Position numbers and translations under genes: made by a program
Assembly (NCBI RefSeq): GCF_001642795.1
Contig: NZ_LKEH01000026.1
Coordinates: forward strand, 471,595 to 535,594
Length of the DNA: 64,000 bases
Origin: Pseudomonas viridiflava
GTDB taxonomy: Bacteria > Pseudomonadota > Gammaproteobacteria > Pseudomonadales > Pseudomonadaceae
Reading direction: 5' to 3'
Shown here: positions 49,789 to 59,579 of the stretch, one piece after another
Layout: every line of letters begins with the position of its first letter
Numbering within the stretch: the stretch's first letter is position 1
The notes under the pieces: generated by a model
Databases searched by the model: none
What the model saw: only the letters and a program-made list of their open reading frames with translations
Told to the model about the DNA's origin: nothing

Positions 49789-50372
49789 TGGCCAATCCAC
49801 GTCCGAAGGGCCATAACGGCCTGGGTCAGCTTCGTATCATCGGCGGTGAATGGGGCAGTCGCAAACTGACCTTCCCCGACGCCCCCGGCCTGCGCCCGAC
49901 ACCTGATCGCGTGCGTGAAACCCTGTTCAACTGGCTGGCGCCTTACATCGCGGGCGCCAGAGTGCTGGATGTATTCACCGGCAGTGGCGCGTTGTATTTC
50001 GAAGCGTTGTCACGCGGCGCAAGCATGGGCCTGGCGCTGGACAGCAACGCCACGGCCATTGCCAGCCTGCGCCAGAACCTGACCGCACTGAACTGCACCA
50101 CCGGCCAGGTTTCCCAGACCGACGCACTGCGCCATCTGGAAACCGCCGAGGCATCGCCATTCGACGTGGTGTTCCTCGATCCGCCCTTCCATCAGGGCCT
50201 GCTGGCCTCGGCCTGCAACCTGCTGGAAACACGCGGCTGGCTGGCAGACAACGCCTGGATCTACACCGAAAGCGAAACGCCGCCCTCGACCACCGGCCTG
50301 CCGGGCTCGTGGCGGCTGCATCGCGAGAAAAAGGCCGGTCAGGTGTACTACGCGCTTTGGCAACGGGGATAA
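49788..50372 (+). CDS. rsmD: 16S rRNA (guanine966-N2)-methyltransferase RsmD
   Basis: A 194-residue SAM-dependent methyltransferase that makes m2G966 in 16S rRNA. The start block LRIIGGEWGSRKL, RPTPDRVRETLFNWL, the SAM motif VLDVFTGSGALYFEALSRGA and the catalytic VVFLDPPF are all seen. One base overlap with the M16 partner gene. Confidence 0.96.
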   Translation: MANPRPKGHNGLGQLRIIGGEWGSRKLTFPDAPGLRPTPDRVRETLFNWLAPYIAGARVLDVFTGSGALYFEALSRGASMGLALDSNATAIASLRQNLTALNCTTGQVSQTDALRHLETAEASPFDVVFLDPPFHQGLLASACNLLETRGWLADNAWIYTESETPPSTTGLPGSWRLHREKKAGQVYYALWQRG

Positions 50373-50593
50373 GGATTTTAGATCTCGTTGCCTCTCTTGG
50401 GAAAGTCCACTTCGAGGACTGCGTTCTCGCAACCGGAGTGGACAGAGCAACACACTGCTTTGCATGGAAAGGCTGAGTATGTCTTGAGAAGCGGATCTAA
50501 GCGCCACTTACACAAATCAGGGAATCACCCTACACCGGATTCGTTGATCCGCCATCGCATTTTATAGTCATATCCCCCTCCACCATTACAGGT

Positions 50594-50622
50594 TTGAACG
50601 ATAAGCGAGGGCTGGATATGGA
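50594..50622 (+). promoter_or_regulatory. Possible higBA promoter
   Basis: TTGAAC (50594-50599) and TATGGA (50617-50622) are separated by the ideal 17 bases, about 65 bases before higB. The -10 match is modest. Confidence 0.35.
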
Positions 50623-50659
50623 TGTAACAAGCAGATCATTCGCACGCCAATTGCGGAGC

Positions 50660-50676
50660 GTGATGTATCGCATCAC
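50660..50676. promoter_or_regulatory. Palindrome upstream of higBA, candidate HigA operator
   Basis: GTGATG and CATCAC are perfect inverted arms around TATCG, nine bases before the higB start and downstream of the possible promoter. HigA-type antitoxins repress their own operon by binding such palindromes. The sequence differs from the P. aeruginosa operator, so this is inference. Confidence 0.45.
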
Positions 50677-50685
50677 AATGGCGCA

Positions 50686-50964
50686 TTGATCATCAGCTGG
50701 AACCATAAAGGACTAAAAAACTTTTTTGAAACCGGCTCTACGAGTGGAATCCGCGCAGATCATTCCAGGCGTATTGCTCACGTTTTGACACTGTTGAACC
50801 ACGCGTCAACGCCGGACAACGTCAATATTCCTGGCTGGCGCCTTCATCCACTCAAAGGCGACCTGTCCGGATTCTGGTCAATCACCATCAATGCCAATTG
50901 GCGAGTGATTTTTCGTTTCGCAGGAACAGATGTCGAATTGGTCGACTATCTGGATTACCGCTGA
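50686..50964 (+). CDS. higB: HigB-type RelE-family mRNA interferase toxin
   Basis: A 92-residue toxin of the RelE/HigB family, which cuts mRNA on the ribosome. Family features are WNHKGLKNFFETGSTSGI, NIPGWRLHPLKGDLSGFWS and ITINANWRVIFRF, ending in DYLDYR. The best start is a TTG at 50686, since no in-frame ATG or GTG precedes it; the ribosome site is weak, which would favour higher antitoxin output. It is followed after 12 bp by higA. Toxin-first order is typical of higBA. Confidence 0.93.
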   Translation: MIISWNHKGLKNFFETGSTSGIRADHSRRIAHVLTLLNHASTPDNVNIPGWRLHPLKGDLSGFWSITINANWRVIFRFAGTDVELVDYLDYR

Positions 50965-50976
50965 AAGGAGGTCCAT

Positions 50977-51264
50977 ATGGAAATGTTCAACCCCCCCCAT
51001 CCGGGCGAAATTCTGCTCGAAGAGGTGATACCGGGTCTGGAAACCACTATCACAGAATTTGCGAGCCATCTCGGGTTCGCCAGAGAAACTCTATCGAGGA
51101 TTCTGCATGGGCATGCGCCCGTAAGTCCGGATCTGGCTGTGAGGCTTGAGCGGGCCGGTATCAGTAGCGCGCGCCTCTGGCTGGGCATCCAGGCAGACTA
51201 CGATTTATGGCAAGCCGAGCATCGAGAGCAGCCGCCTATACAGCCATACGCCAGAATCAGTTGA
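50977..51264 (+). CDS. higA: HigA-type antitoxin
   Basis: A 95-residue XRE-type helix-turn-helix protein: the HPGEILLEEVIPGLE start, the HTH around TEFASHLGFARETLSRILHG, and the ALWL-type SARLWLGIQADYDLWQAE end are standard for HigA. It neutralises HigB and represses the operon. AAAGGAGG lies just before the ATG at 50977, much stronger than the higB site. Confidence 0.94.
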   Translation: MEMFNPPHPGEILLEEVIPGLETTITEFASHLGFARETLSRILHGHAPVSPDLAVRLERAGISSARLWLGIQADYDLWQAEHREQPPIQPYARIS

Positions 51265-51389
51265 ACGCCACCGGCTATCAGATGATTGCGTGACGTTCAA
51301 TCCCCGTTATCGAACCACTCGACCAACCCCCTCTTACATCCCGTGCCACTTAGTGGCAACGTACAACCTGTCAGCCACTGAATTCATCG

Positions 51390-52436
51390 ATGAGCAAGAC
51401 CGTGCCTAACAGCCCCACCTCTCGTTTTCATGTCAATCCGTTCGTACCGGCATCCGGCCTGGGCAATCCGCATCTGCAAACCCTGTGGGGGCCGTTGTGG
51501 CGCAAACGGACGTTGCTGGCGCGTACGCGTGAACGGATGTGGTTGCAGGATGGGGACTTTCTCGACATGGACTGGCATGGGCCACATCAGGTCGATGCAC
51601 CGCTGGTGCTGGTGCTGCATGGGCTGACTGGCTCGTCGAACTCGCCGTATGTGGCGGGACTGCAAAAGGCACTGGCGACGCAAGGCTGGGCGAGTGTGGC
51701 GTTGAACTGGCGCGGCTGCTCCGGCGAGCCGAACCTGCTGTCGCGCAGCTACCACTCGGGGGCCAGCGAAGACCTGGCGGAAGTGATCGCGCACCTGCGG
51801 TCGTTGCGCCCTCTCGCGCCGCTGTACGCCGTGGGCTATTCATTGGGCGGCAATGTGCTACTCAAGTATCTGGGCGAGTCGGGTGCGAACAGCGAGTTGC
51901 TGGGTGCTGTGGCCGTCTCCGTGCCGTTTCGGCTGGACGAGTGCGCCAATCGCATCGGGCAGGGATTTTCACGGGTCTACCAGCGGCATTTCATGCGCGA
52001 GATGCTGGCTTACATTCGTGACAAGCAGACCCGCTTCCAGAGCGAAGGGCTCAGTGAAGGCCTTGCCGAGCTGGCGGCACTGGGCTCACTGGAAAACATG
52101 CGTACCTTCTGGGATTTTGATGGCCGGGTAACGGCGCCACTGCACGGTTTTACCGATGCCCAGGATTATTACCGCAAGGCCTCGAGCCGTTATTACCTGG
52201 GGCAGATTCAGACGCCGACGCTGATCATCCAGTCAGCAGACGATCCCTTCGTGTTCCCGCACAGCCTGCCTGACCCTGAAGAACTTTCATCCTGTACAGA
52301 ATTCGAGCTGCAGGCGAAGGGAGGACACGTCGGGTTCGTCGATGGCTCGTTGCGCAACCCCGGCTATTACCTTGAACGGCGAATTCCGCTTTGGCTGGGC
52401 ATCGCTCACGAGCGCGACAACCCCTACACGACCTGA
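51390..52436 (+). CDS. YheT-family alpha/beta hydrolase
   Basis: A 348-residue hydrolase of the UPF0017/YheT group. The start FVPASGLGNPHLQTLWGPL, oxyanion region LVLHGLTGSSNSPYV, nucleophile elbow VGYSLGGNVLLKYLGE (Ser near 151), the acid in SADDPFV and the His in GGHVGF are present. Substrate unknown; relatives act on lipids or esters. It begins 125 bp after higA. Confidence 0.9.
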   Translation: MSKTVPNSPTSRFHVNPFVPASGLGNPHLQTLWGPLWRKRTLLARTRERMWLQDGDFLDMDWHGPHQVDAPLVLVLHGLTGSSNSPYVAGLQKALATQGWASVALNWRGCSGEPNLLSRSYHSGASEDLAEVIAHLRSLRPLAPLYAVGYSLGGNVLLKYLGESGANSELLGAVAVSVPFRLDECANRIGQGFSRVYQRHFMREMLAYIRDKQTRFQSEGLSEGLAELAALGSLENMRTFWDFDGRVTAPLHGFTDAQDYYRKASSRYYLGQIQTPTLIIQSADDPFVFPHSLPDPEELSSCTEFELQAKGGHVGFVDGSLRNPGYYLERRIPLWLGIAHERDNPYTT

Positions 52437-52446
52437 AGGAGCAGGC

Positions 52447-53304
52447 TCAGCCTGCTCCAGTGGCAACTTCGCGCTCGGGATCAACGATCCACTCACTCCA
52501 GGACCCAGCGTACAGCGTTCCCAGTGGATAACCCGCCAGGCACAACGCGAACAGATTGTGGCAGGCCGTGACGCCAGATCCGCAATAAGACACCAGCCCT
52601 TGCGCAGGTCGACCTTGCAGTTTTTCGGCGAACCGCTGTTTGAGCTGCTCGGGCGGCAGAAAACGTCCGTCGGGCCCAAGGTTCTCGTTGAACGCCACAC
52701 ACTGCGCACCGGGGATATGCCCGGCAACCGGGTCAATCGGTTCAACTTCACCCCGAAACCGGGCCTCGGCACGAGCGTCGATCAGCGTCATTTCCGGGCG
52801 ACCAAGACGCCCCTGCAGACGACTGGCACTGAGCACCAGCGACATGTCCGGCTCGCCAGTGAAGTCTCCCGGCTCGCCGCCCGGCGCATCCAGACTCAGC
52901 GGCAGCCCTGACGCATGCCAGGCCTTGAGGCCGCCGTCGAGCAGGTACACGCCCTCGCGCTTGCCCAGCCATGCCAACAGCCACCATGCGCGAGCAGCGT
53001 ACATGCCGGGGCCGTCGTCGTAGAGCACGATATCGCTGTCATTGCTGATGCCCCATGCCCGGAGACGCTCCACCAGCGTGTCGGCGTCAGGCAGCGGGTG
53101 GCGGCCAGTCCTGCCCTTGACGACCGGACTGCTGAGGTCACGGTTCAAGTCTGCAAAACGGGCACCTTCGATGTGGCCCTGTGCATAATTGCGCTGCCCG
53201 TAATCAGGGTCTTCCAGAGCAGACCTGCAATCGAGAATCACCAGCCCTGGCGTTTGCTGACGTGCCGCCAGCTGTTCAGGACCAATCAGTTGCGCGATGG
53301 ACAT
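52447..53304 (-). CDS. sseA: Rhodanese-type sulfurtransferase (3-mercaptopyruvate type)
   Basis: A 285-residue protein with two rhodanese domains. The C-terminal active loop is YCGSGVTACHN with Cys241; CGSGVTA is the loop of 3-mercaptopyruvate sulfurtransferases rather than thiosulfate rhodaneses. It moves sulfur from mercaptopyruvate to thiol acceptors in the cytosol. It converges with the YheT gene (10 bp between stops). Confidence 0.9.
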   Translation of the reverse strand: MSIAQLIGPEQLAARQQTPGLVILDCRSALEDPDYGQRNYAQGHIEGARFADLNRDLSSPVVKGRTGRHPLPDADTLVERLRAWGISNDSDIVLYDDGPGMYAARAWWLLAWLGKREGVYLLDGGLKAWHASGLPLSLDAPGGEPGDFTGEPDMSLVLSASRLQGRLGRPEMTLIDARAEARFRGEVEPIDPVAGHIPGAQCVAFNENLGPDGRFLPPEQLKQRFAEKLQGRPAQGLVSYCGSGVTACHNLFALCLAGYPLGTLYAGSWSEWIVDPEREVATGAG

Positions 53305-53354
53305 GACAAACTCCTGTGACAGAAAACCGGATAACCAGGCACCTTACCTTTCAC

Positions 53355-54017
53355 TCATACCAGCACCTTGTGCAACGGCGCGTGGAACGCCTGACACAAC
53401 GCATCGAATGCCTCACGAGCCTGCGGTGCGATGAAACCTGACTCCAGCATAAGCACTTGATAGACGCCGCGTCGAATGGCGTCTTCGTTCAAATGTTCGG
53501 AATTTTCCCGCGCCGTACACAGAAAGCGCACCCATGACGTCAACACAATCCAGGTATTGAGGCTGGTCCATTCAATCTGCGACTCATCCATCTGCAGAAT
53601 GCCTGCGTCGATGAAACCTCGATAGATGGCCATCGCCTGAACCAGACAACGCTGGGAAAATGATCGATAGCGCGCCGCCAGCTCGGGATCGGCGCCCAAC
53701 AGGTGCTCCAGATCACGGTGCAGAAAACGGTAGCGCCACATGCCATCGAGTATCGCCAGAAAATAATCGCGCTTGTCCTCGATGCTTGGCAGGCGATCCT
53801 GGGTGGGCATCAGGAAGCTCTTTACCAACGCTTCGTACTGACCGAACAGCTCGGCGATGATCGCCTGCTTGTTGGGGAAGTGGTAATACAGATTGCCCGG
53901 CGAAATTTCCATGTGGGCCGCAATGTGATTGGTCGTCACATTGCGCTCGCCTTGCTGATTGAACAGCTCGAGGCTGACCTGAACGATACGCTCACGGGTT
54001 TTAGTGCGTGGTGCCAT
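53355..54017 (-). CDS. TetR-family transcriptional regulator
   Basis: A 220-residue repressor with an N-terminal TetR DNA-binding domain (ERIVQVSLELFNQQGERNVT, HTH NHIAAHMEISPGNLYYHFPN) and an all-helical ligand domain. It is divergent from an aldehyde dehydrogenase gene, and a palindrome lies in that gene's promoter, so it probably represses the enzyme until an inducer, perhaps an aldehyde or a fatty compound, is present. The ATG at 54017 gives the usual MAPRTKTRERIV start; a longer frame was rejected. Confidence 0.9.
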   Translation of the reverse strand: MAPRTKTRERIVQVSLELFNQQGERNVTTNHIAAHMEISPGNLYYHFPNKQAIIAELFGQYEALVKSFLMPTQDRLPSIEDKRDYFLAILDGMWRYRFLHRDLEHLLGADPELAARYRSFSQRCLVQAMAIYRGFIDAGILQMDESQIEWTSLNTWIVLTSWVRFLCTARENSEHLNEDAIRRGVYQVLMLESGFIAPQAREAFDALCQAFHAPLHKVLV

Positions 54018-54124
54018 GCTTGCCTGAACCGCTCGAGTACTGATGAGATGTTGCCGATAGTAGCGCAAGCGCATCATTGGCGAACATCACGCGCTCTGAT
54101 TGCCAGCTATCGTTCAGGCGAATG

Positions 54125-54153
54125 TTGACTTTATAGAGTAATGACTCTAGAAA
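54125..54153 (+). promoter_or_regulatory. Aldehyde dehydrogenase promoter with palindromic operator in the spacer
   Basis: TTGACT (54125-54130) and TAGAAA (54148-54153) are exactly 17 bases apart. TAGAGT (54134-54139) and ACTCTA (54144-54149) are a perfect inverted repeat around AATG, occupying the spacer. A regulator bound here would block RNA polymerase, and the divergent TetR protein is the obvious candidate. Confidence 0.65.
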
Positions 54154-54181
54154 TCCCGTTAATTAATCACCGGAAGCGACC

Positions 54182-55609
54182 ATGCTGGCGGAAAACACTC
54201 TTCATCAGGATGAGCAGGCGCTTCAGTCAATGCATGCGGCCTTTGCGGCGCAGCAGCGCGCCTTTTCCGCCAACCCGATGCCGCCTCTGGGGCAGCGTGT
54301 GCAATGGCTCAAACACCTGGAAAAGATGATCAGCATCCATAGGCAGGAGCTGATCGAAGCCATCGATCAGGATTTCGGCCATCGCAGCGCCGATGAAACG
54401 CTGCTGGCCGAGTTGCTGCCGAGCCTGCTGGGGATCCGCGATGCACGCAGGCACCTGAAACGCTGGATGAAGCCTTCGCCACGCCGCGTAGGCCTGGCGT
54501 TCCAGCCAGCCTCTGCCAAGGTCGTCTACCAACCGCTGGGCGTGATTGGAGTCATCGTGCCGTGGAATTACCCGCTGTTTCTGGCCATAGGCCCGCTGAT
54601 CGGCGCGCTGGCGGCGGGCAACCGGGTAATGCTGAAGCTGAGCGAATCGACACCTGCCACCGGCGCACTGCTCAAGCGTCTGTTCGCCCTGACATTTCCC
54701 GAAGACCTGATCACCATCGTGCAGGGCGAAGCCGAGGTCGGCATGGCGTTTTCGCGCCTGCCATTCAACCACCTGCTGTTTACCGGCGCGACCAGCGTCG
54801 GCAGGCACGTGATGCGCGCAGCGGCCGAAAACCTGACACCGGTCACATTGGAACTGGGCGGCAAGTCGCCGGCTATCGTGTCCCACGACGTGCCACTTGA
54901 AGACGCCGCCGAGCGTATCGCCTTCGGCAAGACACTTAATGCAGGCCAGACCTGCATCGCGCCCGATTACGTGCTGGTGCCAGAGGACCGTCTGGCCGGG
55001 TTCGTGGACGCTTACCGGCAGGCAGTCAAACGTTTTTATCCGACGCTGATCGATAATCCGGACTACACGTCGATCATCAATCAGCGCCAATTCGACCGAC
55101 TGAGCCGCTATCAGGAAGACGCCATCAGTAAAGGCGCAACCCTTATCCCACTCTATGACCAGGGCCAGGATCGGCGGATGCCGTTCAGCGTGCTGTTGAA
55201 CGTCAGTGACGACATGCTGGTCATGCAGGACGAGATTTTCGGCCCCCTGCTGCCTGTTGTGCCGTACAGAAACATCGAAGACGCCTACGCCTACATCAAT
55301 CAACGCCCTCGCCCGCTGGCGCTTTACTACTTCGGCTACAACAAGGCAGAACAGCAGCAGGTGCTGGAACGAACCCATTCCGGAGGCGTGTCGCTCAATG
55401 ACACCTTGATGCACGCGGCTCAGGACGATTTGCCGTTCGGCGGTGTCGGGTCTTCAGGCATGGGCCATTACCATGGTCATGAAGGCTTCATGACGTTCAG
55501 TCAGGCCAAGGGCGTGTTCGTCAAACAGCGCATCAATGCGGCGCGACTGATTTATCCGCCATACGGACGTGCTATTCAGCGCTGGGTTTATAAACTCTTT
55601 TTGCGCTGA
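54182..55609 (+). CDS. Aldehyde dehydrogenase (coniferyl aldehyde dehydrogenase-like)
   Basis: A 475-residue NAD(P)-dependent aldehyde dehydrogenase of the class-3-like group with a membrane-leaning C-terminus (RLIYPPYGRAIQRWVYKLFLR minus its first residue). The fold motifs are GVIGVIVPWNYPLFL, FTGATSVGRHVM, catalytic Glu in LELGGKSPAIV (near 223) and catalytic Cys in NAGQTCIAPDYV (near 258). Relatives are annotated CalB or coniferyl aldehyde dehydrogenase, but medium or long-chain aldehydes are equally likely substrates. GGAAG lies before the ATG. Regulated by the operator above. Confidence 0.9.
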   Translation: MLAENTLHQDEQALQSMHAAFAAQQRAFSANPMPPLGQRVQWLKHLEKMISIHRQELIEAIDQDFGHRSADETLLAELLPSLLGIRDARRHLKRWMKPSPRRVGLAFQPASAKVVYQPLGVIGVIVPWNYPLFLAIGPLIGALAAGNRVMLKLSESTPATGALLKRLFALTFPEDLITIVQGEAEVGMAFSRLPFNHLLFTGATSVGRHVMRAAAENLTPVTLELGGKSPAIVSHDVPLEDAAERIAFGKTLNAGQTCIAPDYVLVPEDRLAGFVDAYRQAVKRFYPTLIDNPDYTSIINQRQFDRLSRYQEDAISKGATLIPLYDQGQDRRMPFSVLLNVSDDMLVMQDEIFGPLLPVVPYRNIEDAYAYINQRPRPLALYYFGYNKAEQQQVLERTHSGGVSLNDTLMHAAQDDLPFGGVGSSGMGHYHGHEGFMTFSQAKGVFVKQRINAARLIYPPYGRAIQRWVYKLFLR

Positions 55610-56248
<639 letters not shown>

Positions 56249-56286
56249 CACGTCGCAGGAACGTGCAGGTGCAACCTGAGGACTAA

Positions 56287-56604
<318 letters not shown>

Positions 56605-56611
56605 TCAACGT

Positions 56612-56950
56612 TTACTGCTGCTTGCCATAACCATCACCCGTACACCCCAGACAACGCACGAAAGCTGACTTGCCAGGGTCGACTACCAGCGCCTTGGCGG
56701 TCGCCTTGAAGTTTCCGCCTGCGGCCGCAAACGGCGCAGCTATCACGAACAGACCTGTTCCGATCACCGTGGCAGCAATCAACAGCGGTCGCGCGATGAG
56801 CAGATCGCCCACCATGGCGAACACGGGTGGGTTCTGGATGGTGTAGACCGGGTTTCCGCTGCCTTCAGCTACTTCCGCCGCAACGGCGGGCACCGCCTGC
56901 AGGCCAAAGAACAGCGCCAGCATGGCAGCAAGAATACGAAACGGGCTCAT
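56612..56950 (-). CDS. Small exported protein of unknown function
   Basis: A 112-residue protein with a signal peptide ([19 protein letters not shown] onward, cleavage near AVAA at 22-25), a central hydrophobic segment ([20 protein letters not shown]) and a C-terminal CLGC motif. AAGGA precedes the ATG at 56950. It converges with the ferredoxin gene, with 7 bp between stops. I do not recognise the family. The CxxC could bind metal or form a disulfide. Confidence 0.8.
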   Translation of the reverse strand: MSPFRILAAMLALFFGLQAVPAVAAEVAEGSGNPVYTIQNPPVFAMVGDLLIARPLLIAATVIGTGLFVIAAPFAAAGGNFKATAKALVVDPGKSAFVRCLGCTGDGYGKQQ

Positions 56951-57050
56951 AGCGTGGTCCTTCAGGCGTGGCGTAAGGGTCTGCCCATCACTATAAACAG
57001 CGATGGGGGTTAAGCAAGTGGCCATGATGTTTCATGGCCCGGTTCTGTTT

Positions 57051-57863
57051 TCAGCGCTGGCATTTGGGGCAGTACACACTTGCGCGCTGACCCAGTTTGA
57101 TCTCACGCAATGTGGTGCCGCATACCTTGCATGGCTGGTCGCCGCGCCCGTACACGAACAACTCCTGCTGGAAGTAACCCGGCTTGCCATCGCCACCGAT
57201 GAAGTCGCGAAGCGTGGTGCCTCCCCGCTCTATGGCGTAAGCCAGGATGCGTTTGATCTCGATCGCGAGTTTCAGGTAACGCGCCCGGGAAATACTCTTC
57301 GCCTCGCGGCGCGGGTCGATCCCGGCAGCGAACAGCGCTTCGGTCGCATAGATATTGCCCACGCCGACAACCACCGCGTTATCCATGATGAAGGGCTTCA
57401 CCGCAATCGACTTGCCTCGGGAGCGCTCATAGAGACGCTCGCCATCGAACAGATCGGTAAGCGGCTCCGGACCCAGACGAATCAACAGCTCGTGCGCATG
57501 CGGATCGAGACTCCAGAGCATCGCACCGAAGCGTCGAGGATCTGTGTAGCGCAAGGCCAGACCCGACTCCAGTTCAATGTCCACGTGCTCATGCTTGAGC
57601 GCGGGCAATCCAGCCTCAACCAGACGCAGATTGCCCGACATGCCCAGATGGCTGATCAGGGTCCCGACTTCCGCCTGGATCAACAGGTACTTGGCGCGGC
57701 GGTTGACCTGCACGATGCGCTGCCCGGAAAGGCGGATATCGAGGTCTTCAGGGATCGGCCAGCGCAGACGGCTGTCGCGCACGATCACGCGGCTGACGCG
57801 CTGCCCTTCGAGATGGGGCGCAATGCCGCGTCGGGTGGTTTCGACTTCTGGTAATTCAGGCAT
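57051..57863 (-). CDS. mutM: Formamidopyrimidine-DNA glycosylase
   Basis: A 270-residue base-excision enzyme that removes 8-oxoguanine and formamidopyrimidines. The catalytic Pro2 and Glu3 are in the start [13 protein letters not shown], the Lys in NRRAKYLLI, the H2TH motif in [14 protein letters not shown], and the C-terminal zinc finger has Cys pairs in CKVCG and CPKC. Confidence 0.97.
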   Translation of the reverse strand: MPELPEVETTRRGIAPHLEGQRVSRVIVRDSRLRWPIPEDLDIRLSGQRIVQVNRRAKYLLIQAEVGTLISHLGMSGNLRLVEAGLPALKHEHVDIELESGLALRYTDPRRFGAMLWSLDPHAHELLIRLGPEPLTDLFDGERLYERSRGKSIAVKPFIMDNAVVVGVGNIYATEALFAAGIDPRREAKSISRARYLKLAIEIKRILAYAIERGGTTLRDFIGGDGKPGYFQQELFVYGRGDQPCKVCGTTLREIKLGQRASVYCPKCQR

Positions 57864-57908
57864 GGATAACTCAGTCGTGCGGAAAGGAAAAACGAGCGAT
57901 GAGCAGAA

Positions 57909-58775
57909 TCAGTGCGCGCCCAACTCGCGGATGCTTTCCCTCAGGTATTCAAAGTCGTATTCGGACAGGCCGACGTAGTCCAGCACCAGCGCACCGATGC
58001 TTTCCCATTCGTGATCCTCATCCTGATTGCCCAGCACGCGGTAGGACTGGCAGATGTGCTCGGCCATCTTAAGCGGGGCCAGCAGGTTCTTGAGTACCGC
58101 ATTACGGCTGGAGTCGTCCTGGAAGATCGCCAGGGCGTTGTGATGGTTGGCGATGGCTTCGGTGACATGATCCGGCAGTCGCCATGACTTGGCCGTGTAA
58201 TAACCGACCACCGAATGATTGGTGTCGAACGCCGTGTTTTCGGTATCCACCACACGGCTTTCAGGCCCGGCATTGGCATAGGCGCTTTCAAGCACAGTCA
58301 TGTAGTCCGGGAAACGCTTGATCATCAGCGGAATGCCGCAGTCATGAAACAGACCCAAGGCGTAGGATTCATCCACCGCCTGCGAGCCGATCCGCTTGGC
58401 CAACGTCAGGCTGGTCATCGCCACATCCTGAGCGGTGTCCCAGAAACGGTTGAGGGTCACGATGGTTTCATCGCTCATCTCACCCTTGATCGACTGGGCG
58501 TTGATCAGGTTGATGACGGTGCGACTGCCCAACAGATTCACCGCCTTCTGGATCGAGGCGATCTTGTTGGACAGGCCGTAATGAGGCGAGTTGACGATTT
58601 TCAGCAGCGCCCCCGACAGGCCTGGATCCTGAGCGATAAGCCGCGCAATCACGCCCAGATCAGGGTCTGGCATGTACTGTTCCATCTGCAGATCCACCAT
58701 GATCTGCGGCTGCGGGGGCACGCTGATGCCCTGCAAGGCTTGCTGGATCTGCTCGGAAGTTAGCTCTGGAGGCAT
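57909..58775 (-). CDS. HDOD-domain protein
   Basis: A 288-residue protein whose centre is an HDOD domain (VIARLIAQDPGLSGALLKIVN, AVNLLGSRTVINLINAQS, YALGLFHDCGIPLMIKRFP, VVGYYTAKSWRLPDHV). HDOD proteins are HD-fold relatives thought to act in signalling, often as partners in stress or motility control; catalysis is doubtful. It lies 45 bp before mutM on the same strand and may be co-transcribed. Confidence 0.9.
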   Translation of the reverse strand: MPPELTSEQIQQALQGISVPPQPQIMVDLQMEQYMPDPDLGVIARLIAQDPGLSGALLKIVNSPHYGLSNKIASIQKAVNLLGSRTVINLINAQSIKGEMSDETIVTLNRFWDTAQDVAMTSLTLAKRIGSQAVDESYALGLFHDCGIPLMIKRFPDYMTVLESAYANAGPESRVVDTENTAFDTNHSVVGYYTAKSWRLPDHVTEAIANHHNALAIFQDDSSRNAVLKNLLAPLKMAEHICQSYRVLGNQDEDHEWESIGALVLDYVGLSEYDFEYLRESIRELGAH

Positions 58776-58958
58776 AGGTCTTTACTCGAAGGCGTAGCTG
58801 AATTCTGCCCCCTCATCAGGCAATGGTCCATCACCTTCGTTGCTCATTTTCTCGGAACTTTGGCTTATAGACAGCTTCGGACTCTATGTAACCGACGCAG
58901 GCTCGGCCCCACAAAGGCCAGCAATGCGCCATCCTTAGGCACGAGACTGGAGGACCCC

Positions 58959-59498
58959 ATGTCCAACGCACTGAATGGTAAACGCATCGCGATTCTTGTA
59001 ACCGATGGTTTCGAGCAGGTAGAACTGACCGGCCCCAAGGAAGCTCTGGAGCAAGCGGGTGCCACCGTAGAGATCCTTTCCAGCCAGGACGGTAACGTCA
59101 AAGGCTGGAATCACGACAAACCGGCTGACGACTTTCCGGTGGACGGCACTTTCAAGGCTGCCAACGCGAGCAATTACGACGGCATCGTTCTGCCGGGCGG
59201 CGTGCAGAATTCCGACACCATCCGTCTGGACAGCGACGCTCAGCAGATCGTCAAGGATGCCAGCGCATCCGGCAAACCGCTGGCGGTTATCTGCCACGGC
59301 GGATGGTTGCTGATCTCGGCAGGCCTGGTCAAAGGCAAGACCATGACCAGCTTCAAGACATTGAAAGACGATCTGGTGAATGCTGGCGCCAACTGGGTTG
59401 ATCAGGAAGTGGTCACCGACGGCAAGCTGATCAGCAGCCGCCAGCCCGATGACATCCCGGCGTTCAATAGCAAGCTGATTGAAGCGCTGTCGGCATAA
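58959..59498 (+). CDS. pfpI: PfpI/DJ-1 family protein
   Basis: A 179-residue DJ-1/PfpI-fold protein with nucleophile Cys112 in VICHGGWLLISAG and the Glu region in ILVTDGFEQVELTGP. Members act as cysteine peptidases, glyoxalases or deglycases; in P. aeruginosa the homologue is linked to stress protection and mutation avoidance. GGAGGA precedes the ATG at 58959. Confidence 0.93.
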   Translation: MSNALNGKRIAILVTDGFEQVELTGPKEALEQAGATVEILSSQDGNVKGWNHDKPADDFPVDGTFKAANASNYDGIVLPGGVQNSDTIRLDSDAQQIVKDASASGKPLAVICHGGWLLISAGLVKGKTMTSFKTLKDDLVNAGANWVDQEVVTDGKLISSRQPDDIPAFNSKLIEALSA

Positions 59499-59515
59499 AC
59501 GGCCGTGTTAATTCT

Positions 59516-59553
59516 CGTCATCCCGGCGCGCAACCGGGATGACGCGCTATAAT
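59516..59553 (+). promoter_or_regulatory. Hairpin and -10 element between pfpI and rlmI
   Basis: CGTCATCCCGG (59516-59526) and CCGGGATGACG (59534-59544) form an 11-bp stem. TATAAT at 59548-59553 follows it, 26 bases before the rlmI start, without a good -35. The T-run CTTTTTT at 59560-59566 is too far from the stem for a classic terminator. Confidence 0.5.
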
Positions 59554-59579
59554 CCCGCTCTTTTTTCCGGAGCGACGTC

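Larger units (their letters stand above)
50373..50685. other. Gap between rsmD and higB
   Basis: This 313-bp stretch is more A+T-rich than the flanks. It holds a hairpin (GTCCACT 50405-50411 with AGTGGAC 50437-50443) that may end the rsmD transcript, and near its right end a promoter and palindrome for higBA. No gene was seen. Confidence 0.5.

Noticed and set aside
48268..49800. 510-codon minus-strand frame opposite the second M16 partner gene
   Set aside because: Antisense shadow; the plus strand encodes a recognisable M16-family protein with a signal peptide.
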